Shown in pieces: positions 8,981 to 16,378 of a stretch of 22,463 nucleotides of DNA. Position numbers and translations under genes: made by a program. The notes below the pieces were generated by a model. That model was given only the letters and a program-made list of their open reading frames with translations, was not told where the DNA came from and ran no database searches. Source of the DNA: Acidobacteriota bacterium (lineage in GTDB: Bacteria > Acidobacteriota > Thermoanaerobaculia > Multivoradales > JAHEKO01); assembly GCA_029861655.1 (NCBI GenBank), contig JAOTZA010000012.1, forward strand, positions 1-22,463, written 5' to 3'. How positions within the stretch are numbered: the first letter of the stretch is position 1; each line of letters begins with the position of its first letter.

Positions 8981-9015
8981 CCACTACGTTCCACTATTGT
9001 CCATTTTGGACCACT
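8981..9015 (-). promoter_or_regulatory. Candidate MraZ operator: four 10-bp-spaced boxes
   Basis: On the minus strand, reading toward mraZ, pentamers occur at 9015-9011 (AGTGG), 9005-9001 (AATGG), 8995-8991 (AGTGG) and 8985-8981 (AGTGG). Starts are exactly 10 bp apart, one helical turn, with 5-nt spacers. The neighbouring positions at 9021 and 8971 do not continue the series. Known MraZ operators are direct repeats of short GTG/TGG-containing boxes at about this spacing upstream of mraZ (TGGGN in E. coli). The last box ends 39 bases before the mraZ ATG, so a promoter probably overlaps the array. I cannot point to convincing -35 and -10 hexamers. Confidence 0.8.
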
Positions 9016-9048
9016 AAAATCAGCCGTTTCCCAAACCGGCGGGCGTCG

Positions 9049-10269
9049 TCAGCCCGATGGCGACTCGGGTTCGGCGGAATCCACAATCTGGCCTGCTGGC
9101 GGATCCCCTTGCGGGGTGTCGGCGGGGGGGACCGGCGGGTCGACGGAAGGCTCCTCGACGAGGGTCTCCAGGGACATCGAATCACCAGCAGAAGTTTCGT
9201 CGTTGACACCCGGAGCGTTTTGTAGCCGCGACTCCTTCGCCTTCTCGACGACCGGCCGGAAGCTCGCCGCTTCGGGGGGCGGGTTAGAAACGATGTGCGA
9301 GCTGTCGACCAATTCCTCCATGTACTCCTCCATCTCGCGTTCAAAGAGACGGTTTCGCTCTCTCGCAGCGATCTGGTCTCGAACGTCGTTGAACTCTTGG
9401 ATTGCCGATTCCTTTAGCTCCGCGACCTGGAGCAGATGAAGGCCGCCGCGGGCCGGCACCGGCTCACTGACCTCGCCGGCCGCCAAGTTGTCGGCGGTCG
9501 TGGCGAGCACGGGGTCGAGATCTCCGGCATCGACCCAACCGTGGTCGATCCACCCGGTCGAACGGCCGCCCTCCTTGTGATCCTCGAGCTCCTCGTCCAC
9601 GGAACCGGCAATGATCGAGCTGCGTAGGTCCATCGCGAGTTCTTCGCGCTCTTCACTGTTCAATTCGCTCGAATCCAGAATCACGATCTCCCGGAGCCGA
9701 ATCTCCTTGGGCTGGCGAAACTCCTCCGAGTGCGCGCGATAGTAACGACGCAGATCCTCTTCCACGAGGCTGACCCGCTGCTGCACTTCACGCCCGATGA
9801 CTTCCTGAATTACCAGGTTGCGCCGCGTCTGCTCTCTGAAAGCTTCGATCGTCAAGCCATTCTGAGCCAGCGCGCTCTCGTAGTCGTTAGGGTCGGTGAC
9901 TCCGAAGTTCCCAAGCGTTCGCGCCACCGCACTCGAGATCTGCGCTTCAGACAGAGACACACCGATCTGGCGCGCTCGAGAGAGAACGAGCAGTTCCTGG
10001 AAGAGATTCTGCATTGTCTGTTCGCCGATACCGGCCAGGATCGCCTGGCGCCGGCCCTCGGGCAGCGACGCCTGGGCTAGCGAGGCAAGCTGTTCCCGCT
10101 TCAGCTTCTCGTAATCCCATAGCGTGGCGATTTGATCGTTGACACGCAGCACAATGCGGTTGACTTCACCAACTGCCTGGGCGGGAGCCTGCGCCGCGAC
10201 ACCGGCAGACAAGAGCAGCGCTGCGAAGCAGACCTTATTCGTCAGCCGACTGGTTCTTCTTGGTTCCAT
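9049..10269 (-). CDS. SurA-like periplasmic peptidyl-prolyl isomerase/chaperone
   Basis: A 406-aa predicted secreted foldase. A basic start and hydrophobic core (about 1-32, ending AQAPAQA) look like a Sec signal peptide. Residues 35-185 resemble the SurA N-terminal chaperone domain, beginning VNRIVLRVNDQIATLWDYEKLK. A parvulin-type rotamase domain spans about 188-286, from EIRLREIVI to the conserved RGGLHLLQV. The tail after about residue 330 is acidic and proline-rich, with low complexity, and looks disordered. Start ATG 10269 has GAGG five bases upstream, and the gene overlaps the end of the preceding parvulin gene by 35 bases. In Gram-negatives SurA escorts outer-membrane proteins. Only one rotamase domain is seen, unlike the two of E. 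coli SurA, so I give no symbol. Confidence 0.88.
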   Translation of the reverse strand: MEPRRTSRLTNKVCFAALLLSAGVAAQAPAQAVGEVNRIVLRVNDQIATLWDYEKLKREQLASLAQASLPEGRRQAILAGIGEQTMQNLFQELLVLSRARQIGVSLSEAQISSAVARTLGNFGVTDPNDYESALAQNGLTIEAFREQTRRNLVIQEVIGREVQQRVSLVEEDLRRYYRAHSEEFRQPKEIRLREIVILDSSELNSEEREELAMDLRSSIIAGSVDEELEDHKEGGRSTGWIDHGWVDAGDLDPVLATTADNLAAGEVSEPVPARGGLHLLQVAELKESAIQEFNDVRDQIAARERNRLFEREMEEYMEELVDSSHIVSNPPPEAASFRPVVEKAKESRLQNAPGVNDETSAGDSMSLETLVEEPSVDPPVPPADTPQGDPPAGQIVDSAEPESPSG

Positions 10270-11086
10270 AGAGACCTCGATAGTTGAACGGCAGGTTCCG
10301 CTCGTAGATGACTACATTGTAGCGATCGCGTGCCTCGGCAACCAACTCGTTAAGCGCCTGATCCTCTCTGTCGCGGCTCAGGCGATCGACGATCTCGGCG
10401 GTCGCCCGGTCGAGATCGACACGCTCGGCTGGAAGACGCTCGAGCACTTGAAAAAGATGAAAGCCGTACTCGACGGATACGACCTGGCTCAGCTCGCCGG
10501 GCGCCAGGCCAAAGATGATGTCGGCAAAAGCGCCCGGGACGTCTTCACGAGATAGTTCGTCGTCGCGGCCGCTCACCTCGCTGCCCTTTTCGGCCATCAG
10601 ACCCTCGAACGAAGCCCCCTGCCGGAGCCGGCGGGCGATCTCGTCGATAACCGTCCGCTCGGCGGCCAGAATCTGACGCAATCGGACTCTCTCCGGGCGG
10701 ACAAAGTCATCTCGATGGGCGTTGTAGAAGGCCCTCACATCCTCCTTCGAGACCCTCCCAGTGCGTCCCTCGACCAGGGCCTGGGCCTTCTCCCAGCCGG
10801 TCGAGTCCGAGCCGACCCCTTCGCGGACAGCCACCTCACTCAACAAGAGCTCATCTACGAACTGATCCAGAAGGCCGCTCAGCACTTCGCTGCCCAGGAC
10901 CGTCTCGAGACCGACCGACCGGTCGAGGTACTGCTCGAAGTCCCCATACTTCACGATCCGATCCCCGATCCGAACGGCGGCGTCGGGCGGCGCCAGCGGT
11001 GCCGCCCGACAAGAGACAAAAAGAACAGCCAGCGCCAACGTCAACAACGCAACGGCTACGGCCTCCCCTGTTCTGCTCCTTCGCAT
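10235..11086 (-). CDS. Parvulin-type peptidyl-prolyl isomerase lipoprotein (PrsA-like)
   Basis: The 283-aa product begins with a basic N-terminus and a hydrophobic stretch ending FVSC. That is an acceptable but not ideal lipobox, which would make Cys26 the lipidated residue. A SurA/PrsA-type N-terminal region follows (VRIGDRIVKYGDFEQYL, about 38-54). A parvulin domain covers about 134-216, from RVRLRQILAAE to the conserved YGFHLFQV. The ATG at 11086 lies 6 bases after the mfd stop and has GAGG just upstream. The role is probably folding of exported proteins at a membrane surface. It forms a tandem foldase pair with the next gene. The two are diverged in length and anchoring and are not simple duplicates. 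Confidence 0.85.
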   Translation of the reverse strand: MRRSRTGEAVAVALLTLALAVLFVSCRAAPLAPPDAAVRIGDRIVKYGDFEQYLDRSVGLETVLGSEVLSGLLDQFVDELLLSEVAVREGVGSDSTGWEKAQALVEGRTGRVSKEDVRAFYNAHRDDFVRPERVRLRQILAAERTVIDEIARRLRQGASFEGLMAEKGSEVSGRDDELSREDVPGAFADIIFGLAPGELSQVVSVEYGFHLFQVLERLPAERVDLDRATAEIVDRLSRDREDQALNELVAEARDRYNVVIYERNLPFNYRGLYGTKKNQSADE

Positions 11087-11092
11087 ATCGCC

Positions 11093-14000
11093 TCAGTTGA
11101 CGACCGCCGGCGGCGACACCTGGTGCAACACTTCACGAGCGCGTGCTACGAGATCCTCTCGTGAAACATTCTGAATCGTCAACACACCGGTCGGTGTGAA
11201 CGTGAACTCTTCGTGGCTCGACACGAGAGCGATCAGCCGATCCACCTCGGCCCGAGTGTCTTTGCGGAATCGAATCTGGAGCGACAGCCCGGAGCTCGAA
11301 ACGGACTGTACACGAAGATCCTCGGCCAAGCGCTTGAGCGCTCCCATCTCGAGCAGGCGCAGCACCGGATCCGGAGGAGACCCAAACCGGTCGCGCAGCT
11401 CGGCCAAGAGCTCCGACTCGGCGGTCTCCGCCGCCGCAATACGGCGGTAGAAGTCCATCCGCAAATTGGCGTCGGCCAGGTAGTCCTCGGGGATCGCTGC
11501 TTCGACGGGCAGGTTGATAGCCGCCGCAGGCCGGTCCTCGATCTCCTCGCCCTTGAGCTCCCTCACTGTCTGATCGAGCATCCCGAGATAGGTCTCGAGC
11601 CCGACGGCGGCTACATGGCCGCTTTGCTCCGCGCCCAGGAGGTTGCCGGCACCCCGGATCTCCAGATCGCGAGCCGCCACGCGAAAACCCGACCCCAGCT
11701 CCGAGAATTCCTGGATGGCCTCGAGTCGTCGCCGGGATTCGACCGACAGGATCTTCTCGGGTTCCGTCAGCAGATAGCAGTACGCCGCCCTCGAACTGCG
11801 ACCGACACGGCCCCGCAGTTGGTAGAGCTGTGCCAAACCGAACTGGTGCGCCCGATGGACGATCATGGTGTTCACGTTGGGAATGTCGATGCCGTTCTCG
11901 ATGATCGTCGTCGCCAGCAGCAAATCGTACTCGCCGCGTTTGAAGGCGTGCATCCTGCGTGCCAGCTTGTTCTCTCCCAGCTGTCCGTGGCCGATCACGA
12001 GACGTGCCTGCGGGCAAATCTCCCGCAGGCGCTCCGCCAGTTCACTGATGCCGGCGACTCGGTTGTGCACATAGTAAACCTGCCCGCCGCGGCCGAGCTC
12101 GTACTCGATCACTTCTCGAATCAGCTCGGGAGAGAACGGCACGATGGAAGTCTCGACCGCCATCCTGTTGCGCGGCGCCATTTGGATGGTCGACAGATCA
12201 CGCACCCCGGCGAGCGAGAGTTGCAGCGTGCGTGGCACTGGAGTCGCGGTCATTGCCAGCACATGGACGTCTTTCTTGAGCTCCTTCAACCTCTCTTTCT
12301 GAGCCACTCCGAAACGCTGCTCCTCATCGACGACTAGAAGCCCCAACCGCGCCAATTGCACGTCTTTCGAGAGCAGCCGGTGGGTGCCAATCAAAACATC
12401 GATCCGGTTTTCGCCCAGCCGCTTGGTGATGTCCCGAATCTCGGCCGATGAACGGAACCGCGACAGCATCTCGATCTCGACCGGGAAGGAGCTGAACCTG
12501 CGGTTGAACGTCTCGAAGTGCTGATCGGCGAGAATCGTGGTCGGCGCCAGAACAGCGACCTGGTAACCGGCCGATACCGCTTTAAAGGCGGCTCGCATGG
12601 CGACCTCGGTCTTGCCGAACCCGACATCACCGCATAAGAGCCGATCCATCGGACGCCGGCTTGCGAGGTCTTGCTTGATCGCGGCGATCGCTTCGAGCTG
12701 GTCCTCCGTGGCCTCATACTCGAACTCGGCCTCGAACTGCGAGAGCAGATCGTCACCGGTGGGCATCACGGGTGCTTCGGCAACTTCGCGCTCGGCGTAG
12801 AGACGAAGCAGATCTACCGCCATTTCACGCATCCCGGCTAGCACCTTTTCCTTGGTGCGCACCCAGGAGCTGCCACCCAACCGATCGAGCCGCGGTTTTG
12901 CGCCCTCGACGCCTGAGTAGCGTTGCACCAGGTCTAGACGGCTGGGCGGTAGCAAGAGCGTCTGCCCGGCATGGTAGAGAATCTCCATGACTTCACCCTC
13001 GCTGGGTCGTTCGCGCTCCGCCAGCGGAGCCAGCGACGACGGCAACTCGGGCTCTGCCTCACCGATGGGGCCGAGGTTTCGGAGGCCGATGAACTGGCCG
13101 ATCCCGTGGTCCTCGTGAACCACGAAGTCGCCGACTTTGAGATCGCGCAATCCGGAAACAAACGCTCCATAGCGAGGCGCCCGCCCGGTGCGGGGTCTCG
13201 GAATCGGTCGGTAGAGTTGACGCTCGGAGAAGACCACGACCCCCGCCCCCGGCAATCGGAATCCCCGATCCAGTTCACCCTCGACATATTCGACGCCGCC
13301 GGCCCCGACCGCCAGCTCGTAGTCCGCCGTCAGATTCTCGAATCGCCGACGGTGTTCGGGCCGGCCGACAAACAAGAGCCGTTCCCGTCGAGCCCGCGCT
13401 GTTTCCACTTCTCGAGGGAACCGTGGAATCTGTTCTTGGAGAATATCGGTCGATGAGCAGGCAAAATCGATCGGTCGATGGTTTGACCCTGGACCCGCAC
13501 CGGTCGGCCGCCGGGCGGGCTCTCCGACGGCAACCCGGACAGAGGCCCCGGCAGACCCTCCGATCGCCACCGCGCTCCCCGCCAGAAACCCTCTAACCTC
13601 CTGCGCCGGTACTTCAATTGCCTCGGGCGGCACGGCGACCAGCCCCTGCTCCCGCCAGACGCGATAGTCCGTGTCGAGGTCGGCGGAGTGCTTGTCGACT
13701 TCCGCCAACGCAGCCTGTGGGTCAAAAATGACACCAAGGGCTTGCTCACCAACCAGCTCCCCTAGATTGGTGGCGTCACGGAAGATTGCCGGTAAATAGT
13801 TTTCCCAACCCGGGAAGCAACCCTCCTCGCGCAAGTCCTCGATCCGTTTCGCCGCCTCGGGCCCAAGCGCTGAAACGCCCTCCTCACAGAGATGGTCAGC
13901 CAGACGATCGGCTTCGACCGTACCCGCGGGAAAAAGTGACAGCGGCAGAACTCGTGCGATCGGAATCTCGTTGCGTGAACGCTGATCCACGGGATCAAAG

Positions 14001-14611
14001 CCCCGAACGGAGTCGATCACATCGCCAAAGAGATCGAGTCGAAGCGGCAGTTCGTTTCCAGGCGAGAAGACGTCGAACACGCCGCCCCGAACCGCGAACT
14101 CTCCAACCTCAACGACCAGATCGCGCCTCTCATACCCATGCGCCAAGAGGTGTTGAGCAAGGTCCTCGATCGAGACCTCACCACCGGCACCCAGCTCCAC
14201 GACACCGCGCTCGAAAACCGACTTCGTCGGTAGGCGCCGGAACAGCGCCCGCGGCGTGCAGACGAGAGTACGCCGCCCGCCTCGATGCACACGATCGACC
14301 GCCACCGCTTCCTGGGCGCGCACCGACAGCGACGTCTCAGTACCTTGATAAGGCGTCAACGATGGGGTGGCAAAGAACTCGCCGTCAGCGCCCAGCAATT
14401 CGATGGCCTGTGTCCACGCCAGCGCCTCGGACTCATGCGGTACGACGACCAGCAGGCGCCGATCGAGATCATGCGCCAGCAGCTCGCTGATCCATGCTGC
14501 GACCGGGACCGGCAGACGCTTGACTTCACCCAGCCTTTCCCGCAAATCTCGATACGGTGCGCTGGAGATCAGGGACCGCGACAGTTCGCGCCACGGCGTC
14601 TCAAATGGCAT
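11093..14611 (-). CDS. mfd: Transcription-repair coupling factor Mfd
   Basis: Mfd removes RNA polymerase stalled at DNA lesions and recruits UvrA. Start ATG at 14611; a GTG directly before it (14614) would add one residue. In the 1173-residue numbering from 14614, the UvrB-like N-terminal module spans about 1-350, with LTPYQGTETS at 86-95. The RNA polymerase interaction domain starts near 495 (FVVHEDHGIGQFIGL). The helicase motor has Walker A GDVGFGKTE (662-670), DEEQ (763-766), TATPVPRTLQLS (789-800) and the motif VI region QLRGRVGR (932-939). A C-terminal TRCF domain follows. An acidic, proline-containing insertion at about 515-543 lengthens the interaction domain. Length is close to E. coli Mfd. 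Confidence 0.97.
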   Translation of the reverse strand: MPFETPWRELSRSLISSAPYRDLRERLGEVKRLPVPVAAWISELLAHDLDRRLLVVVPHESEALAWTQAIELLGADGEFFATPSLTPYQGTETSLSVRAQEAVAVDRVHRGGRRTLVCTPRALFRRLPTKSVFERGVVELGAGGEVSIEDLAQHLLAHGYERRDLVVEVGEFAVRGGVFDVFSPGNELPLRLDLFGDVIDSVRGFDPVDQRSRNEIPIARVLPLSLFPAGTVEADRLADHLCEEGVSALGPEAAKRIEDLREEGCFPGWENYLPAIFRDATNLGELVGEQALGVIFDPQAALAEVDKHSADLDTDYRVWREQGLVAVPPEAIEVPAQEVRGFLAGSAVAIGGSAGASVRVAVGEPARRPTGAGPGSNHRPIDFACSSTDILQEQIPRFPREVETARARRERLLFVGRPEHRRRFENLTADYELAVGAGGVEYVEGELDRGFRLPGAGVVVFSERQLYRPIPRPRTGRAPRYGAFVSGLRDLKVGDFVVHEDHGIGQFIGLRNLGPIGEAEPELPSSLAPLAERERPSEGEVMEILYHAGQTLLLPPSRLDLVQRYSGVEGAKPRLDRLGGSSWVRTKEKVLAGMREMAVDLLRLYAEREVAEAPVMPTGDDLLSQFEAEFEYEATEDQLEAIAAIKQDLASRRPMDRLLCGDVGFGKTEVAMRAAFKAVSAGYQVAVLAPTTILADQHFETFNRRFSSFPVEIEMLSRFRSSAEIRDITKRLGENRIDVLIGTHRLLSKDVQLARLGLLVVDEEQRFGVAQKERLKELKKDVHVLAMTATPVPRTLQLSLAGVRDLSTIQMAPRNRMAVETSIVPFSPELIREVIEYELGRGGQVYYVHNRVAGISELAERLREICPQARLVIGHGQLGENKLARRMHAFKRGEYDLLLATTIIENGIDIPNVNTMIVHRAHQFGLAQLYQLRGRVGRSSRAAYCYLLTEPEKILSVESRRRLEAIQEFSELGSGFRVAARDLEIRGAGNLLGAEQSGHVAAVGLETYLGMLDQTVRELKGEEIEDRPAAAINLPVEAAIPEDYLADANLRMDFYRRIAAAETAESELLAELRDRFGSPPDPVLRLLEMGALKRLAEDLRVQSVSSSGLSLQIRFRKDTRAEVDRLIALVSSHEEFTFTPTGVLTIQNVSREDLVARAREVLHQVSPPAVVN

Positions 14612-14675
14612 CACGTGAGTCTATGCTGGTGTAGCATGGACCGTCTCTTTTGGACCACTCTTTCGGGGGAACTCG
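14612..14675. promoter_or_regulatory. Divergent promoter region between mfd and the antiporter gene
   Basis: These 64 bases must hold the signals for both mfd (leftward) and the antiporter gene (rightward), unless transcription enters from elsewhere. A GGGGGA ribosome site lies about six bases before the antiporter ATG. A short inverted repeat, ATGCT-GGTGT-AGCAT, sits at 14623-14637, close to mfd. The minus strand at 14659-14648 reads AGTGGTCCAAAA, identical to 12 bases of the mraZ operator. I cannot assign -35 and -10 elements with confidence. Confidence 0.4.
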
Positions 14676-16085
14676 ATGCGACGCGCGATTCTCGGTCTCA
14701 TATTCGTCGGCTTGTTGCTTGCCTGGGGCGGCGGGGCCTTTGGAGAGGGCCCGAAGCCCGCAACCAACGCCCCGACGGAGAAGACGACCGCAACAACCCA
14801 CAACGGCGGCGACGAGCATGCCGGCGATGGCGGCGGTCACCAGAGCCCGGTGACCCCCGTCTTGTTGGGAGTCGTGATCATCTTGATGGCCGCCAAGCTG
14901 GGTGGCGAGATCGCCGAGCGTGTCAGTCAACCCTCGGTTCTCGGCGAACTGATCGCCGGGGTCATTATCGGTAATCTCGCCCTTTTCGGCTGGCATGCGC
15001 TCGACTTTCTGTCGACCAACGAAGGCATCTCCATCCTCGCGGAGATCGGTGTGATTCTTCTGCTCTTCGAAGTGGGGCTCGAGTCCAATGTGCGCGAGAT
15101 GCTCTCGGTTGGCGCCTCCAGTCTGTTTGTCGCAGTGCTCGGGGTGGTCGCACCCTTTTTTCTCGGTTGGGGGGTCGCCGCCTGGCGGCTACCCAATGAA
15201 GAAGTGCTGGTACACGTCTTTCTCGGCGCCACTCTCTGCGCCACCAGCGTCGGCATCACCGCTCGGGTGCTGACCGATCTGGGGAAGGTGAGCACTCGCG
15301 AGGCCAAGATCGTTCTGGGAGCCGCGGTGATCGACGATGTGCTCGGGCTCGTGATACTCGCCGTCTGCGCCGGGATTATCTCGGCCGCCAATACAGGGGG
15401 TGTCCTGGAAACCGCCGATGTCGCGATCATCGTCATCAAGGCATCGGTCTTTCTCGTCGGCGCCATCCTGGTCGGTGGCTGGCTGTCACCACGGCTGTTC
15501 AGAATCGCGAGCAGGCTGCGGATCCGTGGCATGCTCCTGACCTTGGCGCTCGTCTTCTGCTTCTTTCTCGCATATCTGGCCAATGTCATCGAACTGGCAC
15601 CCATCGTCGGCGCCTTTGCCGCCGGTCTGGTTCTCGACGAGGTCCACTACCGGGACTTCCTCGACCGCGGCGACCATTCATTGGAGGATCTGATCCACCC
15701 CATCAACACTTTTCTGGTGCCGATCTTCTTCGTCTTGATGGGCATCCGGGTGGATCTGTCTACTTTTGGCCAGGTCCAAGTCCTCGGCTTTGCGGCGTTG
15801 CTGTCGATCGCGGCGATCATCGGCAAGATGATCTGCGCCGGCGGTGTGCTCGAAAAGGGCCTCGACAGAATCTCGGTGGCGGTCGGCATGGTGCCTCGCG
15901 GAGAGGTCGGACTGATCTTCGCCGGCATCGGCGCCTCTCTGGTCTTGCACGGCAAGCCGGTCATTTCGAACTCGATTTTCTCGGCGGTCGTCATCATGGT
16001 GATCGTGACAACCCTCATCACGCCGCCGGTCCTCAAGATCACCTTGGCTCGTGGCGACCGCGTCAAGGCCGCCGAAGAAGATTAG
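14676..16085 (+). CDS. CPA2-family cation:proton antiporter with N-terminal signal sequence
   Basis: A 469-aa polytopic membrane protein of the Na+(K+)/H+ exchanger (KefB/NapA-like) family. From about residue 59 there are roughly 12 hydrophobic helices. Motifs include PSVLGELIAGVIIGN (86-100), LLLFEVGLES (128-137) and the paired aspartates D220-D221 in GAAVIDDVLGL, typical of electrogenic CPA2 exchangers. MVPRGEVGLIFAGIG lies near the C-terminus. No RCK/TrkA nucleotide-binding domain follows, so it is not a full Kef channel. Unusually, the core is preceded by what looks like a cleavable signal peptide (1-23). After it comes a polar, Gly/His-containing linker (about 24-58). GGGGGA precedes the ATG. 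The substrate ion cannot be told from sequence. Confidence 0.9.
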   Translation: MRRAILGLIFVGLLLAWGGGAFGEGPKPATNAPTEKTTATTHNGGDEHAGDGGGHQSPVTPVLLGVVIILMAAKLGGEIAERVSQPSVLGELIAGVIIGNLALFGWHALDFLSTNEGISILAEIGVILLLFEVGLESNVREMLSVGASSLFVAVLGVVAPFFLGWGVAAWRLPNEEVLVHVFLGATLCATSVGITARVLTDLGKVSTREAKIVLGAAVIDDVLGLVILAVCAGIISAANTGGVLETADVAIIVIKASVFLVGAILVGGWLSPRLFRIASRLRIRGMLLTLALVFCFFLAYLANVIELAPIVGAFAAGLVLDEVHYRDFLDRGDHSLEDLIHPINTFLVPIFFVLMGIRVDLSTFGQVQVLGFAALLSIAAIIGKMICAGGVLEKGLDRISVAVGMVPRGEVGLIFAGIGASLVLHGKPVISNSIFSAVVIMVIVTTLITPPVLKITLARGDRVKAAEED

Positions 16086-16378
16086 TCGGGCGGCAGCAGG
16101 ACAACCACATCCTGTGGCCGGACCAGGCCGAGATCTTCCCTCGCCAGCCTCTCGAGGGTCGCCGGATCGGTGAGAACGAGATCGATCTCTTCGCGCATTT
16201 CCTCAGAGCGCTCGCGGCTCTCTTTGAGACCCTCGATCAGGGTTGTCTCGCGTTTTCGGATCTCCTTGAGCTCACGATAGCTCCGCGCCGCGGCAACCCC
16301 GAGGGCGACGACCATTACCGCAGCGGCAACGGCCAACAGCGACCGGAACGAACCGGAGCGCTCGGGTGAGGCACTCAC
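16082..16378 (-). CDS. ftsB: Septum formation initiator family protein (FtsB/DivIC)
   Basis: A 98-aa bitopic protein: short N-terminus, membrane helix at about 14-32, a charged coiled-coil segment at about 35-65 (ELKEIRKRETTLIEGLKESR), then TDPATLERLAREDLGLVRPQDVVVLLP. That C-terminal block is the signature of the FtsB/DivIC family. FtsB joins FtsL and FtsQ to activate septal peptidoglycan synthesis. Its GTG start overlaps the eno stop (GTGA), an eno-ftsB pairing seen in many Gram-negative bacteria. Its stop overlaps the stop of the convergent antiporter gene by 4 bases. The symbol follows the Gram-negative context; DivIC would be the Gram-positive name. Confidence 0.88.
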   Translation of the reverse strand: MSASPERSGSFRSLLAVAAAVMVVALGVAAARSYRELKEIRKRETTLIEGLKESRERSEEMREEIDLVLTDPATLERLAREDLGLVRPQDVVVLLPPD

